Shown here: in pieces, positions 22,887-23,016 of the stretch
How positions within the stretch are numbered: position 1 is the stretch's first letter
Layout of the letters: every line of letters begins with the position of its first letter
NCBI GenBank assembly: GCA_002448395.1
Contig: DJXS01000063.1
Span: 10,694-33,709 of the forward strand
DNA: 23,016 nt
Source: Lachnospiraceae bacterium UBA6998
Lineage (GTDB): Bacteria; Bacillota; Clostridia; Lachnospirales; Lachnospiraceae
Reading direction: 5' to 3'
Made by a program: the position numbers and the translations under genes
Notes under the pieces: model-generated
Database searches by the model: none
Told to the model about the DNA's origin: nothing
Seen by the model: the letters and a program-made list of their open reading frames with translations, nothing else

Positions 22887-22915
22887 ATTTTACTATTACG
22901 TAATAATTTTGTAAA
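22887..22915 (-). promoter_or_regulatory. Candidate promoter of the surface-protein gene
   Basis: On the - strand, TTTACA (22915-22910), a 17-bp spacer and TAAAAT (22892-22887) lie about 68 bp upstream of the ATG in a strongly AT-rich stretch. A perfect 12-bp palindrome TATTACGTAATA (22894-22905) sits within the spacer and may be an operator. I see nothing else in 22916-23016. Confidence 0.5.
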
Positions 22916-23016
22916 TATTATTTCTGTATTATGTCGCTATTTTAATCTATTTTTTACAAATATTAACTAAATTAGTAGTAGAAATTCTTTGGTCATTCAA
23001 TTACAATTTATGAGAT

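Overview
This window looks like a chromosomal segment of a Gram-positive Clostridia, most likely Lachnospiraceae. The evidence is the gene set (DUF5721, DUF1294, PyrB with a separate PyrI, a two-domain rubrerythrin, a VanZ-like protein), strong AGGAGG-type ribosome binding sites, intermediate GC content in genes and AT-rich promoters. I see no phage or insertion-sequence genes, no tRNA or rRNA, and no CRISPR array. The genus cannot be named from this.

Left part (1-3223, + strand): the 3' end of argG, then a gene-free stretch of about 650 bp that holds two related palindromic elements in opposite orientation (324-522 and 701-884). After it comes a run of four genes: a DUF1294 membrane protein, a DUF5721 protein, pyrB and pyrI. 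The last two encode the catalytic and regulatory chains of aspartate carbamoyltransferase, the committed step of pyrimidine synthesis.

Everything to the right is on the - strand. In reading order from the right end: a secreted surface protein with a Cna_B domain and a C-terminal membrane anchor, a VanZ-like membrane protein, rubrerythrin, an esterase-fold protein whose nucleophile serine is replaced by Asp, 4-alpha-glucanotransferase (malQ), and a class A penicillin-binding protein with a Gly/Thr/Glu repeat tail. Next is a compact six-gene unit: MacB-type ATPase, FtsX-type permease, 71-aa lipoprotein, two halves of a heterodimeric ABC exporter, and an M13 metallopeptidase lipoprotein. An Hsp20 chaperone and a Maf-type nucleotide pyrophosphatase, convergent with pyrI, complete the set.

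The most unusual sequence is the palindrome pair near the left end. The two copies share an internal-loop sequence while their stems differ by paired, mutually compensating changes, and each carries a tandem duplication of its 3' arm. That pattern suggests a folded nucleic-acid element (RNA or single-stranded DNA) that I cannot assign to a known family. The six-gene envelope operon is the best candidate for a multi-protein system: two ABC machines plus a surface peptidase and a tiny lipoprotein.
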